Shown here one piece after another: positions 12,385-23,336 of a DNA stretch of 64,000 nucleotides (the first letter of the stretch is position 1; the number at the start of each line of letters is the position of its first letter). The notes beneath the pieces are model-generated. The model made no database searches. It was not told the DNA's origin and saw only the letters and a list, made by a program, of their open reading frames with translations. Source of the stretch: Dactylonectria macrodidyma (Eukaryota > Ascomycota > Sordariomycetes > Hypocreales > Nectriaceae); the NCBI GenBank assembly GCA_020744425.1, contig JAGMUV010000013.1, forward strand, positions 186,001 through 250,000, in the 5' to 3' direction. The translations under genes were made by a program, and so were the position numbers.

Positions 12385-12993
12385 CTACTCAAGGCGCCTT
12401 CGCCCCTGACTGTCCTTCTGAGAGTGGAGGTGTCGCTTTCTCAATATCACCAAGAGACATGTCACGATGACAGCGACAAGGATGGCAGATACCGCAACTA
12501 CTTTCACTACTATGCCTGTCGCCATACCAGGATCCTCCGAGAAGGAATCACTGTTGACCAGCATCGAGGTCAGCCGAGATCCAGACCATTGGTCAATCGA
12601 TGCTGTTGAAGATTGACTATCTGAGCTTGAAGCTGTAGCATCCGATGCCGCTGGCACATTTTTCTTGTCCAACGTCGTTGGGGTCTGGCTGGTGGGTGCT
12701 ACTCGCTTCGTCTTGAGCGAAGAGAGGTCCGACGCAACCCTCCGACCTTGGGACGGCGGAATCGCATACATAGAGCTATGCTCCCGTGCCAATTTGGCAT
12801 ACTTAAACATCCGCTTGGCGGCCATCTTGCCCTGCTCAGGTGTTCGAGCAGATTTGGTCCTATTTTTCTTCGAGCATGTCCTCATTGTCATCGTCCCCTG
12901 TGGACGTGTACAGGCGTCAATCTTACGGAGCGGTTCTGCCCCATGATCACTATCTGCAGGGTTAAGGGGATACCGCTTACGATAACCGGTCAT
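12385..12993 (-). CDS. Hypothetical single-pass (tail-anchored) membrane protein
   Basis: A 202-residue single-exon frame from the ATG of MTGYRKRYPLN; the frame is open 40 codons further upstream but that part looks like UTR. The first half is basic (Lys/Arg-rich), the middle is Ser/Thr-rich and low complexity, and one strong hydrophobic helix (about GIVVKVVAVSAILVAVIVTC, then LLVIL) lies near the C-terminus, followed by RKRHLHSQK. This suggests a tail-anchored or type II membrane protein. No family recognised. Its low complexity leaves doubt that it is translated. Confidence 0.45.
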   Translation of the reverse strand: MTGYRKRYPLNPADSDHGAEPLRKIDACTRPQGTMTMRTCSKKNRTKSARTPEQGKMAAKRMFKYAKLAREHSSMYAIPPSQGRRVASDLSSLKTKRVAPTSQTPTTLDKKNVPAASDATASSSDSQSSTASIDQWSGSRLTSMLVNSDSFSEDPGMATGIVVKVVAVSAILVAVIVTCLLVILRKRHLHSQKDSQGRRRLE

Positions 12994-13938
12994 GTTTGGA
13001 AAAAGAAAAAGAAGAGGAAGAATAGGATAGAAGATATTCGTTCCGCGATCAACAAGTACCTCAGTACCATGTTGCGCGCATTCGCGTTGTATGTCTCGCC
13101 CAAGCTCGAACAAAGTGAGATAAAAAGGCCAACTCTGCGACTATCTCTAACCAAAGAAGAGAAATGAAAAGAAAGGGGGTCTGGGTTCTCACGCAAGAAG
13201 CCCGCTGGGAAGTTGCATTTTATATGCCATGGCCATGACCCCACTCACTTGTCCAGACAATAATTGTCTGGACAAGTGAGTGGGGCGGGAATAATTGTCT
13301 GGTCCAGTGAGTGGGGCGGGGACATTCATTGGAGTTGGAGTTGGAGCAGTAGGACTTATTAAATGACCATCACATGTTCGTCCAACCTATGGTTCGCTCC
13401 CGCAAATACCCTGCCTCCTCGTACTCTGTACACTTCATTTGCCCGCTCCTGACTTGTTTTTGTGCTCTTAGAACTGTACGGCTCTAGGATGAATACCCTC
13501 CGTCTACCGTTTGACTTAGGTTGTGCGGACGTGTAGGGTGTAACCCACGGTTGACACGCGCGACAGCGGTCGCTGGCGCCTCAGAAGACGTAGGTTTTGC
13601 ACGGGCGTGCTGCATTTCATCGACGGACGTCGACTCATCTCTCATTCGTCCCTTATGCCTCTGGTTACAAAGCACACATAAATGCAGTAGTACATTCTCA
13701 CTTGGGTGGATAGATCACTGAGTGTTTGTACGTGTATCGCCGTCCTCATCATCATCCCAACCTCAATATTAGAACAGCACGGAGAGCAGGATACTACGCG
13801 CAAAGGGTTATTGTTTGACTCTCGTCATAGAATTGTTTGTATTCACTGCAAAAACATTGCTGCCTCATGATGCTCAGCAAAAAAAGATCATCCCACCGGC
13901 CCCCTAAACTTTTCGTACATCGCGATAAATACACCATT
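12994..13938. other. Intergenic region with inverted repeat
   Basis: No convincing gene. It contains the palindrome and partial third copy listed next, a short GGAGTT repeat near 13330, and AT-richer sequence beyond 13800 that probably holds the acyltransferase 3' UTR. Confidence 0.4.
13239..13320. repeat. Perfect 23-bp inverted repeat plus third partial copy
   Basis: The left arm 13239-13261 (CCCCACTCACTTGTCCAGAC then AAT) and the right arm 13263-13285 are exact reverse complements around one base. A third copy in the right-arm orientation, about 13293-13320, keeps AATTGTCTGG and AGTGAGTGGGGCGGG but has a small internal change. It may be a tiny inverted-repeat element remnant, a cruciform former or clustered binding sites. 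Confidence 0.8.
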
Positions 13939-15819
13939 TTAGTCCAATAGATGACTCTCTATCCTCCTTCCAACACCTGTGCTCCAAATATCGACCTTCC
14001 TGTACCACCAATCTGAGAGGTACAGTGTGATGCTCAACAGGACTACCCATCCGATGGCAAACCCGGCAGTCTGGCCTACACGATCAAATAGCCTCGGCAT
14101 GATCCAAAAGCCCAGACTATGCAGGATGGGACCGTGGACAAGATACAGCGAGAAGCTGATCTTGCCTAGGTACTGAGCGACGCGTCCTTCGAGGAGGCTG
14201 CGTAGGGTAGGGCTGCGTAGGACGCAAGGGAGCAGCATCAGTGCGCCCATGGATTGATAGAACATCCAGCCTGATAGGGGAATGTAGTACTTGGGGACAA
14301 AGTACGAGAGCACGACGAAGCCGGGGGTGTACTCTGCACCAGCATCGGGGTAGGAGAGGAAGTAGAGAGCCACGATGGTGGTGAGCCAGCGCTTCAGCCT
14401 CGATCCGCGCGTCGCTGGTCGAAGGCTGGACTGGCGACCTTTCGCACTGTCGGCAGTTGGAGGCAAGACTTGGGTGGCATCAGCCGAGTGCCAAATGTCC
14501 ATTTCGGACATCACGGTGCCTCCCAGAAACGTCGCCATGTCCCAGCGTCCCAGCACCAGGCTGTAGGCGGAGAACAAGACGCCAAAGCGCAATCGCCAGT
14601 GCAGCTTCAGGGCGGCGGTGCCGAGCAGGAATAGGTAAATGACCATGGACCCACGAAGCTCCATGGGGATGGTAAAGGTGTGTGGATCGTATCGGGGATG
14701 GTAGTGGCCAAAGTTGAAGGGATTGGCCCACTCCGCGTAGGCTCTGGTGAAGTTTTGGAGAGCGTATGTAATGTTGTCGTGGATGAAGGGATGTTCTTCC
14801 CACGATCCGCCAAACTGGATCCAAGCAGGATCGGTGGTGTTGGTACTGTTGGTGCGATTGGCTCCGTGTAGGTATTCCTTGAACACATAGGGCAGCTCCT
14901 GATGGCTCCGCTCTTGGTTGTCGACGAGGTAGGCATGGGGTGTATGCTTCTTCTTCTTCTTCTTTTTGTTCTTCTTGGCCTTGGTGGTGGTATTGTATGC
15001 CGTTGTGTCGTTTGCGTAGAGAGCGTCGTATTCGTCTTCGATCTGGTAGAGTATCGACGGACTCAAGCGTTCGGATGAAGAGTTGACGCAGATAGTCTGA
15101 GCCCAGCCGGTGGTGTTGAGGTAGATGGAGCTGCGCAGGCCCATGTACTCGGCAATGGCGTCGGCGCCAGCAACGGGAATCGATCCATTACCGCATCTGC
15201 CGTCGACAGCCAATTGGGCAATTGTCACAGTGCCATTGATGTAGTGGGAGTCGGGGCCTTTGTAGATGTCTAATTCGGATCGAAACGCGCCCATCTGAGC
15301 GAGCATGGCGACGCAAAACATGCTAATGGTGGGCGGGATGTAGAGACGGAAAACGCGGCGGAAGACGGCCGAGGCCAGCTTCTGGTAGGCAACATCGATT
15401 CGACGGTCATGGATGGCTCGGAGGATATGGCGACAGAGGACGTAGCCTGAGATGGCGAAGAATATGGCCACCATGGGACGGCCGCGGTTCAGCAGACACA
15501 GGATGGGGAGGGACGAGTAGGCTTCGTAGGGTTCGGGGGCACGAGGCGGCAGGGCGCCATAGCCCAGCATAATGGATGGCGTCCATGGCCAGAGGAAGTG
15601 ATAGTTGAAGACGATGAGACAGGCGATGCCTCGAAGCCCGTCAAGGCATCGAATCTTGTCTCTGCTCCTAGCTGCGGCTGCGGCTGCGGCTGTGGTAGAC
15701 GAGGCTGGCCCTTTGCCATCGACGTCATCGCGGTCGGTCCGCGGGAGAAGCTCCGGCCGATGCGGCCCCGAGCCTAAGAGGCTGGAGAGCATGTTGGCAG
15801 CGCGATTGCGAGCTCGCAT
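13939..15819 (-). CDS. Acyltransferase-3 family integral membrane protein
   Basis: A single-exon 626-residue protein. After a polar, alanine-rich N-terminus, RCLDGLRGIACLIVFNYHFL is the family signature, with the proposed catalytic His in NYHF. IFFAISGYVLCRHIL and, near the end, GKISFSLYLVHGPILHSLGF are also typical of the OafA/NolL-like acyltransferase-3 fold (about ten membrane helices). Members transfer acetyl or other acyl groups to sugars or other acceptors at a membrane; the acceptor here is unknown. A lysine run (about 12 Lys near residue 285) and several NxT/S sites lie in the long loop between the first helices. An internal Met at residue 10 (15792) is an alternative start. Confidence 0.85.
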   Translation of the reverse strand: MRARNRAANMLSSLLGSGPHRPELLPRTDRDDVDGKGPASSTTAAAAAAARSRDKIRCLDGLRGIACLIVFNYHFLWPWTPSIMLGYGALPPRAPEPYEAYSSLPILCLLNRGRPMVAIFFAISGYVLCRHILRAIHDRRIDVAYQKLASAVFRRVFRLYIPPTISMFCVAMLAQMGAFRSELDIYKGPDSHYINGTVTIAQLAVDGRCGNGSIPVAGADAIAEYMGLRSSIYLNTTGWAQTICVNSSSERLSPSILYQIEDEYDALYANDTTAYNTTTKAKKNKKKKKKKHTPHAYLVDNQERSHQELPYVFKEYLHGANRTNSTNTTDPAWIQFGGSWEEHPFIHDNITYALQNFTRAYAEWANPFNFGHYHPRYDPHTFTIPMELRGSMVIYLFLLGTAALKLHWRLRFGVLFSAYSLVLGRWDMATFLGGTVMSEMDIWHSADATQVLPPTADSAKGRQSSLRPATRGSRLKRWLTTIVALYFLSYPDAGAEYTPGFVVLSYFVPKYYIPLSGWMFYQSMGALMLLPCVLRSPTLRSLLEGRVAQYLGKISFSLYLVHGPILHSLGFWIMPRLFDRVGQTAGFAIGWVVLLSITLYLSDWWYRKVDIWSTGVGRRIESHLLD

Positions 15820-16981
15820 TCAGCGACAAATAGTAGGAAGATCGGGAGGGAGAAGAAGGTGGCGAGACGGACACCCTTAAATAAACGGGTTATGGTGGTT
15901 GTGGTGGGTGGGTGGATGACTGAATGAATGAATGGTGAATGATGACGGAGCTGCGTAATGTCTTAACGGTCGCCCAGAAAGGACAAGCTGTTTCTTGCTG
16001 ACATAACGTAGAGACTCCTTCACTCGCCATGATAGGTGCGCCAAAACCACGCCTAGAACTGACTCCACTATCAGCCCCCGACGCCACGTTCGAGTCTCCC
16101 TGCAGATCCAGATACTTTTGATCCAGAACACAATCTCCCTGCTTTCACACTTCAGCCTTGCCTTTCAAGTCATAAGAGAAAAGGGAAAGAGATTGACTGA
16201 CTTGACTCGGCGGATGGTCAGGTCCGGAAAATGAAAGACATTCATCCAGAATGTGACTAGATTGGTTCACTCTGCCCCGCATATGCAAGGGGTACTGGTT
16301 AGAGACAGAGTAGCCACCTCATGACATGGTATGACAGCTCTCAACCAAACAACCTGGCCATCAAGTTGAGACATTTCACCCTGGGGGGCTAAGAATTCAC
16401 CAACCTCCGCCATTCCAAGCAAATTGCTAAGCTATCCGCTTCCCGGAAATCGCTGCCACATTCCTACCGTCACCGACAGCCCGGCAACCCCCAGACGTCC
16501 AGAGGCATTCAGTGCCTCGTGTGTCTTAAAATTTTTGCATCAGACACGGCTATCAGCACATTCAATATATAGAAGTAGCTCATTGGCTGTGATCACGAGT
16601 CTCCTGTTTTTAGATCAGTACCTGACATGACTGTAGGGTAGGGGAGGCGTCAGGACTGCAAGAGTCTAACCCAACTAAAGGATGAATCATTACCACTAAA
16701 TAAATTCGTATTGTGTTAAGTGAAAAGGGTCGTCTAAGCTGTGCTTCATGCAGAGTCCAAGGACTACTGAAGGCGAGATTTAGGTGACGAATCATGTAAT
16801 TGTTAATCCTTCCCACCAAGACGACACAACGTCCACTCCTTTGGCGTCACTCACGGCAGTCAAACGACGAGTCTCACTTTGGTGGAGTTGCCGCATACTT
16901 AATGTCTTTAGATGGATGGTTGTGCAGTCTACTTCAAAGATTGTTATTGTACAAGTTGACAATGAACTCCTCTATTTCCTT
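15820..16981. other. Intergenic region upstream of acyltransferase
   Basis: It holds the acyltransferase promoter and the 3' side of the amidase gene. A short GAAT microsatellite (about 15922-15938) and GT-rich repeats lie close to the acyltransferase start. Short frames on both strands show no domain. Nothing else supported. Confidence 0.4.
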
Positions 16982-18832
16982 CTATTTCCTACCCATGGCT
17001 CGTTCAATTTCAACTAACGCAGCAAGAACCTTTTCGTCATCCTGCCTCCTTCCAACAATCTGCAAGCTTACTGGAGCATTCTCAAACTTCTCCGGGCTAT
17101 ACATGTCGTAAACAAACTTATCCTGAGCATTCTTGGGAGTATAAGTGAGATCTTTAACATCCTTGGCGGGGTCAACCTCAGTGACTGGGAAAACAACGCC
17201 GGGATAGTCTAGGAGGTTCCACTGGGCTGTATAGCCCCAATACCGCGATTGCTCGTGAGGCGTTGCGGCTCCGAAGGATGGAGGGCAGAGGATGACGTCT
17301 ACTTCATTGCCGTTGTCTTTTCCAGTTTCCATCCAAGCGCGGGCATATGTAGCGCGGTATTCGTCGCGCTGGGCACATAGCTGTCGACGATACATTAGCA
17401 CAGTATTCACAAGTGAGAGGCTCAGCTCGTTCATTACCTTCCAAAGTTCGTGTTGAGTAAGCTCCTTAACTGTCGGCTGTTCGTGAAGAATGAATTTAGT
17501 CAGCGGCAGCACTTGTTCACCGGCGCCTTCAATCAGTCCCATCATCTCCTTGCCGCCGTCTGGCCAGTATAGCGCGGACAAGATATCCCAGCCCTTCTTA
17601 TGGTCCAGAGCCTCACTATTCCAATCGACGACTTCCATGCCCGCCTTGCGGCACGCGTCCGCAACCTCGCGCAATGCGCGGGTCATGGGCGGGTGAGGCT
17701 GGACAACGCCGTCCCACCATTGGATAGCTACCTTTAATGGCTTCGTAAACGTATATGGCGTCCAGTCTTTCACCGTGAGCGAAGGGTCTAGACGCCAGGG
17801 CTTGGCTGATAGGGCGACCTTCATGAAGAGTTCTAGACCATCGCGGTCGGTTGTCATGGGCCCAGGGCATCCTGCAATTGTCTCTCTGCCGGCTGCCATG
17901 GCTCTGTGGCCCATTGTGCCGATGCGCTTGGCAGTTGGTCTGTTCGCTTTAGCGTAGTTCTCTGAACTTGTGGTGTGTGAACGTACTTAAATCCATAAAT
18001 GCCAACATGCGCAGCTGGACAGCGGATACTCCCACCAATATCACTTCCAACGCCCTAGCAGATTTAGAGTCCGGGTGGTACGAGCAGGGCGATCAAATTA
18101 CTTACCAAAAGACTTCCACGCATGCCAATAAGGGCTGATTCTCCTCCACTGCTGCCTCCTGGAGTCAAGTCCCGATTGTATGGGTTGACAGTGCGCCCAT
18201 AGATGGTGCTCTCTGTTTCTAGATGCATGATGGCCTGCGGCTGCGTCGTTCTGGCGTAAAAGACGCAGCCTTCGCTCCAAAATGCATCGTAGAGGATGTT
18301 GGAACCGTGTTTCTTGCCTATCCAGGCTACGAATGATGCGTTTGTCGTGACATCCGGGCCGACCATGCCCTGGTGCTCTTTTGCGGAAATTGGCAGGCCA
18401 AATAGGGCTCCGGTTGGCTGGGGTAATGAGTCGAGGTACTTGGCTCGACTGATAGCTTCATCCCATAGAAGCTCAATCAAGCAATTTGTCTAAGAAGGAG
18501 TTAATCACTACTCGTCTCGGTAGGATTTGATCGACTCATACTGCGGCTTGCGCTAAAGCAGCTCTTCGTAGAAACGCCCTGGTAACCTCCTCAACAGAAA
18601 CTTTTCTTTCCCACAGAATTGATAACAGCTCCGTGATGGAATAATTCTCCGTAATCTCAATCTCCCGCGGCGTCAAAATTGCCTTTGGCAGATCTTGAGA
18701 GCTCAGGGGAAGCGTCTTGGGGATACCTTCGAGCTTCGGCTCAACTTTGGCGAGGGATGCATCGCGCTTATCTCTCGCCCAACGCACTTTGTCCTCCCAG
18801 TGCTGGAGATCTTGTACTGCAACAACAACCAT
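16982..18832 (-). CDS. Acetamidase-type amidase (amidase signature family)
   Basis: Four exons on the minus strand (18542-18832, 18106-18489, 17987-18054, 16982-17939; introns 52, 51 and 47 bp) give 566 residues, the usual length of fungal acetamidases. The Ser-cisSer-Lys triad can be placed: Lys in PISAKEHQGM, the cis-Ser in TPGGSSGGESA, and the nucleophile in GVGSDIGGSIR, which is formed by exon 3. GFKPTAKRIGTMG spans the last junction. The N-terminus YSITELLSILWERKVSVEEV is typical of the family. The enzyme hydrolyses simple or aromatic amides to acid plus ammonia, giving nitrogen or carbon; the substrate cannot be assigned. No signal peptide, so probably cytosolic. Confidence 0.9.
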
Positions 18833-20713
18833 CTTGCTCTGCGGGTATGATAAAGCGGAAGTGAATGCACGCGTTCAGGAACGAGGGCGATAAGAGAGCC
18901 ATTGCAAAAGGCCTGGGATGTGCCCAAAATGTCTTTATACATCTTCTAAACGACGCTGAGGCATAATCAATTGCGGGCCCTGGCCAGGAAGAGTGCTGGA
19001 TCCAGCAAGAAAGAGCGGAACAAGTCATGAACGGCGATATGCTCTCAGTTCCACTCGGGAAACGGTCCACTTGGGCCTGCCCACAGTCATCGGCGGTGCT
19101 GGAGATAAACCACCAGGGTGGTTATCGTGGAGACATGCGTTGAATAGTGGGGAGGGGGGGGAAGGGGAGGGGGGACGCTTAGTCGGGCAGACAGCCAGTT
19201 GGCTTAGGCTTAACTCGACTTGGAAAGGAATCATGACCATGTTGGGAATCTTCGGGTAAATGTGCCAACCAATTCTGGGGTAATCTTGGACACTTCTTGG
19301 AGTGTGCTGCAGCAAGTCACAGCAGTAAGTGCTTGCCATGTGGATGGAAGGTTCCATGTGCCCCATAGTTCAGGCAGAATATCGCTATGATAGTGATAAC
19401 TCACAAACGGACAAGATAACTGATCGGCGTGCTAAGATCTTCTGCCCCTCTGTTTCTCGTAAAGTCAGATAACAAAGATAGGGAAATGGCCAAGTGGGTT
19501 CCGTGTTGAGAACTGGATCCACCACCAATGTCCAGTAGGGCTTTTTGTCAAGCCCATGAAGCCCATCATGGATATTCCCAGACTAGCCTGACCAGCAAGC
19601 CACGTAGTCATCAAAACCGGGGCAGAGCGGCAATTGATAACGGGCTGCTATTCCCGTCCCGACAACTCCAAAGCGCGTGACGAAGTCATGTTACTCATCC
19701 GCACAACCAACACAGTCGACCCAAGCATCGCCATCAAGAAAGGCCCTGAACCTGGGGTATGGCTCGACCTTGACGCAATGCCCATGTTGCAACCGCGTAA
19801 GTAGCGTTGAGTATAACGGAGATGTGGAGAACAGTCAGATAAGGTCGCTCGTAGTTTCCTCGAGTCGCCATATTTCCAACAAGATTGATTGAAGTGAATG
19901 GTCTAAATCTTGAACATGAGCTGGAGAGGCTTTTATAGAGAAACTCCGAGCGAGTCTGTCGCTCAGTCTTGCCATCTGGAACTGCTGAATAGGAACCCCT
20001 GGGAGCCTATCAAGCTCAGGGGAACCAACATTGGCTGTCTGATAAAGAGGGGATCATCTTCGTAGGCCTGAGCACAAGGGGGCAGACCCCACAGCTGATT
20101 GAGTCAGATACGACGCTCACTCTTTGGGTGACATCGACTCGCTCCGGTTCTCGGTGCCCCATAGAACCCCTGTTCTGCCACCAAGCCGGTTATCTTGACC
20201 CGCCGCTGGGGAGATGGACCGGCTAGCTTCTTGCGGCCCCTCTGTGTCTATCTTGGCGTCTGCACCCCTCGATATATCGCGGCCCGGGGAGAGGAACGTT
20301 GCACCCCATACGTTAAACCCGCTGCGTCCCACCACTTAGTCGGGGTTATTACTAGAATCCGACCCCTCGGATACGATATTGGTCGCATGGCGTCGCTAGG
20401 TTTTGCCGTTTTGCTTATTCTCGGGCGCCAGTAACGTCATTGGGAATTGTCTTACCAAGATAAATCGAACGTGCATGAGTCGTGCAAGGCTGCTCCTCAT
20501 CATGTTCCTATCGCGCGCGGCTTGACAATCGTTCGGTCGACTGACCGATAGTCTGGGGATTTTCTTTTGTGATCATCGATCGTAGCCTCGCAGGTACAAA
20601 AAGCCGCCCGTGCCTCAACTCAAAGGATCTTCCGTCTCCGCCCAACTGCCCGTATCCCACACCACGATCACGCCTGTCGATCTATTTGGGTGCTCCCCAA
20701 ATACTTCACCACA
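18833..20713. other. Intergenic region between divergent amidase and MFS genes
   Basis: About 1.9 kb between divergent genes. Apart from the G-run motif at 19149-19174 I see no gene, RNA or repeat I can support. Short frames on both strands lack domains and acceptable splice partners. Confidence 0.4.
19149..19174 (+). repeat. G-quadruplex motif
   Basis: Four G-runs of four or more bases separated by one or two As lie on the plus strand, about 320 bp upstream of the divergent amidase start. This matches the classical quadruplex pattern; any regulatory role is inference. Confidence 0.6.
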
Positions 20714-22539
20714 ATGGCTGTCCCCGATATTCAGACAGACGAGGAGCTACACGAGCGTCTTCCTCCCGGAACAGTTCGCCTCATCGACATCGATGGTGGT
20801 TTCGCGTCGAAAGACTCGAAACACGCCCAGGGTGAGGGACAAAAGGATATCATTCTCGTTCCACGTCCTAGCGAGGACCCCGAGGACCCTCTCAACTGGA
20901 CGTTTAAGCGCAAGGTTCTGGCGACGAGCTGTGTCATCATGTATACAATCATGGTTGCTATCCCATCGAGTGCTGTGTATTCGATCGTCACTCCCATTCG
21001 CAAAGAGACGTCCTTGACCTTGACGAATATTAACAATGGAACTGGTATTATGGTATGTTGATTCAAATCAAACCAAGAAAAGAGCCGTGAAACTGACATT
21101 GAGATTCAAGTTCCTTTTCTACGGCTGGGGTTGCGTCATCTGGCAGGCTCTCGCGCTACAGTACGGCAAGCGGCCAGTCTACCTCTTCTCCATCGCCACA
21201 AATATCATCATCCTCGCGACGGCGCCCATGTGCACAACCTCTGGAACTTACCTGGCCAATCGTATTCTTCTGGGCTTCTTTGGAGCTCCCGTCGAGTCTC
21301 TCCCTGAGATCTCTGTCACCGATGTCTGGTTTGCTCACGAGCGGCCGACGTATCTCGCCTGGTATGGCTGGTCTCTCGCCCTCTGCGGTAAACTCGCCCC
21401 TATGCTTTCTGGCTTCATCAACGTGGGTATGGGTTGGAAATGGACTCTTTGGTGGTGTGCGATTTGGAACGGCATCGCTCTAGTGTATTGCTTCTTGTTC
21501 ATGGAGGAAACCAACTACGACAGAAAGCATCACCTTCAACCCCAAGAGGTCACCCAGCCTTTGCCTGAAACCTCGGCCAGCCCTGAAAACCAAAAGGGTG
21601 AGAAGGCGGTGGCTTCCGCACAGCCGGACTACGAGTCGGGCGAACTCCAGTGGCCCAGAAAGACATTCAAGGACAAGCTCAGCATGAAGGATAAGAAGCG
21701 ACCTAATCGTGTCATCGATATCATGATTGCTCCTTTCAAGGGTTTCACCTATCCTGGAGTTGTATACGCTGGGTAATTATTTTTCTATTTTGGATTTATA
21801 ATAGCCCATGACTAACACTTTGTCACAGTTTGATGTATGGAGCAAACAGTCTCGTTTGGCAGGGTGTTCAAAACGCTACTATTGGCACTATCTACTCTAC
21901 CGAATACGGCTTTAGCACGGCTGGAATCGCCGCGGCCTACTCTGGAGGAGTCATTGGTACCATTATTGGGTGAGTGATCTATTCTGACCCAAAAAACTAG
22001 ATCGAAAACTAATGACTATTTTCAGTGGACTGTACTGTGGAAAGGTTGGCCGTATGCTTACCCTTCGCCTGGCACGCCGAAACGGTGGCATCTCGGAACC
22101 CGAACATGCCCTCTACGTCTTTGTCCTCAGCATCTTCCTTGTGCCCTTCGCTATGGCGCTATATGGTTGTGCTGTCAACTACAAGCTGCACTGGTTCGCA
22201 TTGACTATCACTCAAGTCGCCTTGGCCATCAACGCCGCCCTCTGCGTTGGCTCTGCCCTCAACTATGTCATTTGCAGCTATCCAGAGCTGTCAGGCCAGC
22301 TTGTTACCACCTGTGTCTTGATCCGAAACACACTGTCGTTTGCAATCAACTACGGCATCACCCCGTGGCTTAACGCGAGCGGATATTTGAGGGTGTACTG
22401 CATTGTCGCGGGTATTGGGTTCTTGTGGAATGCAAGCGTGTTTGTCGTGGCTAGGTATGGGCGATGGATGCGAGAGAAGACAGCTACGCGATATTGGCGA
22501 GATGTTGATCGAGCTCGGGCTAAGGGATTGGGGCATTAG
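20714..22539 (+). CDS. MFS transporter (fungal drug:H+ antiporter-like)
   Basis: Exons 20714-21052, 21111-21772, 21829-21969 and 22026-22539 give 551 residues. The start is chosen at CACAATGGCT, a good fungal context, with MAVPDIQTDEELHERLP; an in-frame ATG at 20690 lies just upstream. DPEDPLNW before helix 1 and a long central loop (about residues 260-330, Lys/Glu-rich) are typical of 12-helix MFS drug-type carriers. Helix text such as NRILLGFFGAPVESLPEIS, then VTDVWFAHERPTYLAWYGWS, matches the helix 4-5 region of this group. It would sit in the plasma membrane and export or import small molecules with protons; the cargo is unknown. The nested transposon begins about 110 bp past its stop. 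Confidence 0.85.
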
Positions 22540-22652
22540 ATGTATCTATCAGTTGTAGATACACGATGACAGGATTACCCTATATTTATTGTCCTCATCG
22601 AAGCAACTCATGTTGAACTTTACGTTCGAGTCCCACTTCTTCTATGAGGATA

Positions 22653-22712
22653 CCATCCACAACCCCTCTTTCGCCATACCCCCTCTTTCGCCACGCAAAA
22701 TAAAAAAAGCTC
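22653..22712 (+). repeat. Left terminal inverted repeat of pogo-like element
   Basis: Sixty bases exactly complementary to 32927-32986, starting CCATCCACAACCCCTC next to a TA dinucleotide. The following 35 bases continue the match with transition-type differences. Confidence 0.95.
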
Positions 22713-22840
22713 TACTAAAACTCACTAACTTTAATTATACAAAAGTCAGCCTAAATATATAGCTAATTAAGAGAAATTATATCTATTGATCATAAAAATG
22801 ATTATATATAATGATTCTGACCCTATAAGGCTATGCAGGG

Positions 22841-23276
22841 TGTCACGACCCGTGCAACGTAGACGCCTGACGTCACGTGGCCCCCACAAATTTCTCACCA
22901 ATTACGAGCGATCACAGCGAACTGTGGAGCGATCACCGCGATCACTCCCGTGATCACCGTGATCACTTCTGTGATCACTGCGATCACCCCTGTAACTAAG
23001 GTGATCGAACCTCATACTACATAGTATATAAACCCGAGGAACTGGCTGTCACTAGGACACCAGCTCCTCAGCTATCAATACAACTTGGTTACCTCAATCT
23101 ACTCTGACTGCTACGCATCATCGTACATTGACTATTACCTAACGTAACACTACGACTACCGCTCAGTAAGTGTGACCTAACCGTTCTGCTAACATAGACC
23201 CTGGTCTATCCCTTAGGAACCCTTTCCGAGCTACCCTATACCACGTACAGGTTAGCCTGGGAACACGACCGTTACA
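22841..23276 (+). repeat. 5' LTR
   Basis: 436 bp, TG...CA ends, with a U3 array of 21-bp repeats and a TATA box TATATAA at 23025-23031. An initiator-like CTCAGCT near 23067-23073 could mark the transcript start and so the U3/R boundary. Confidence 0.95.
22909..22992 (+). promoter_or_regulatory. Four 21-bp tandem units with GATCAC palindromic cores in LTR U3
   Basis: Units begin at 22909, 22930, 22951 and 22972; each of the last three has two GATCAC cores 9 bp apart, and the first is degenerate. The same array lies at 30587-30670 in the 3' LTR. The 21-bp period is two helical turns, so bound proteins would line up on one face about 30-115 bp before the TATA box. Role as enhancer or silencer is inference. 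Confidence 0.75.
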
Positions 23277-23278
23277 CG

Positions 23279-23287
23279 TTGATAGCT
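23279..23287 (+). promoter_or_regulatory. Candidate self-priming primer-binding site
   Basis: TTGATAGCT lies 2 nt after the 5' LTR and is complementary to AGCTATCAA at 23070-23078, about 45 bp downstream of the TATA box, where the transcript could begin. No TGG-starting tRNA-type site follows the LTR. Tf1-type elements prime from their own RNA 5' end in this way. Confidence 0.5.
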
Positions 23288-23336
23288 CTTGTTCAGACGG
23301 TTACCTTATACGCTGAGCAATAACCGACAAGCTGTT

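Noticed and set aside
14607..14936. Minus-strand frame inside the acyltransferase gene
   Set aside because: Same-strand shadow of the acyltransferase in another frame, Ser/Pro/Thr-rich only.
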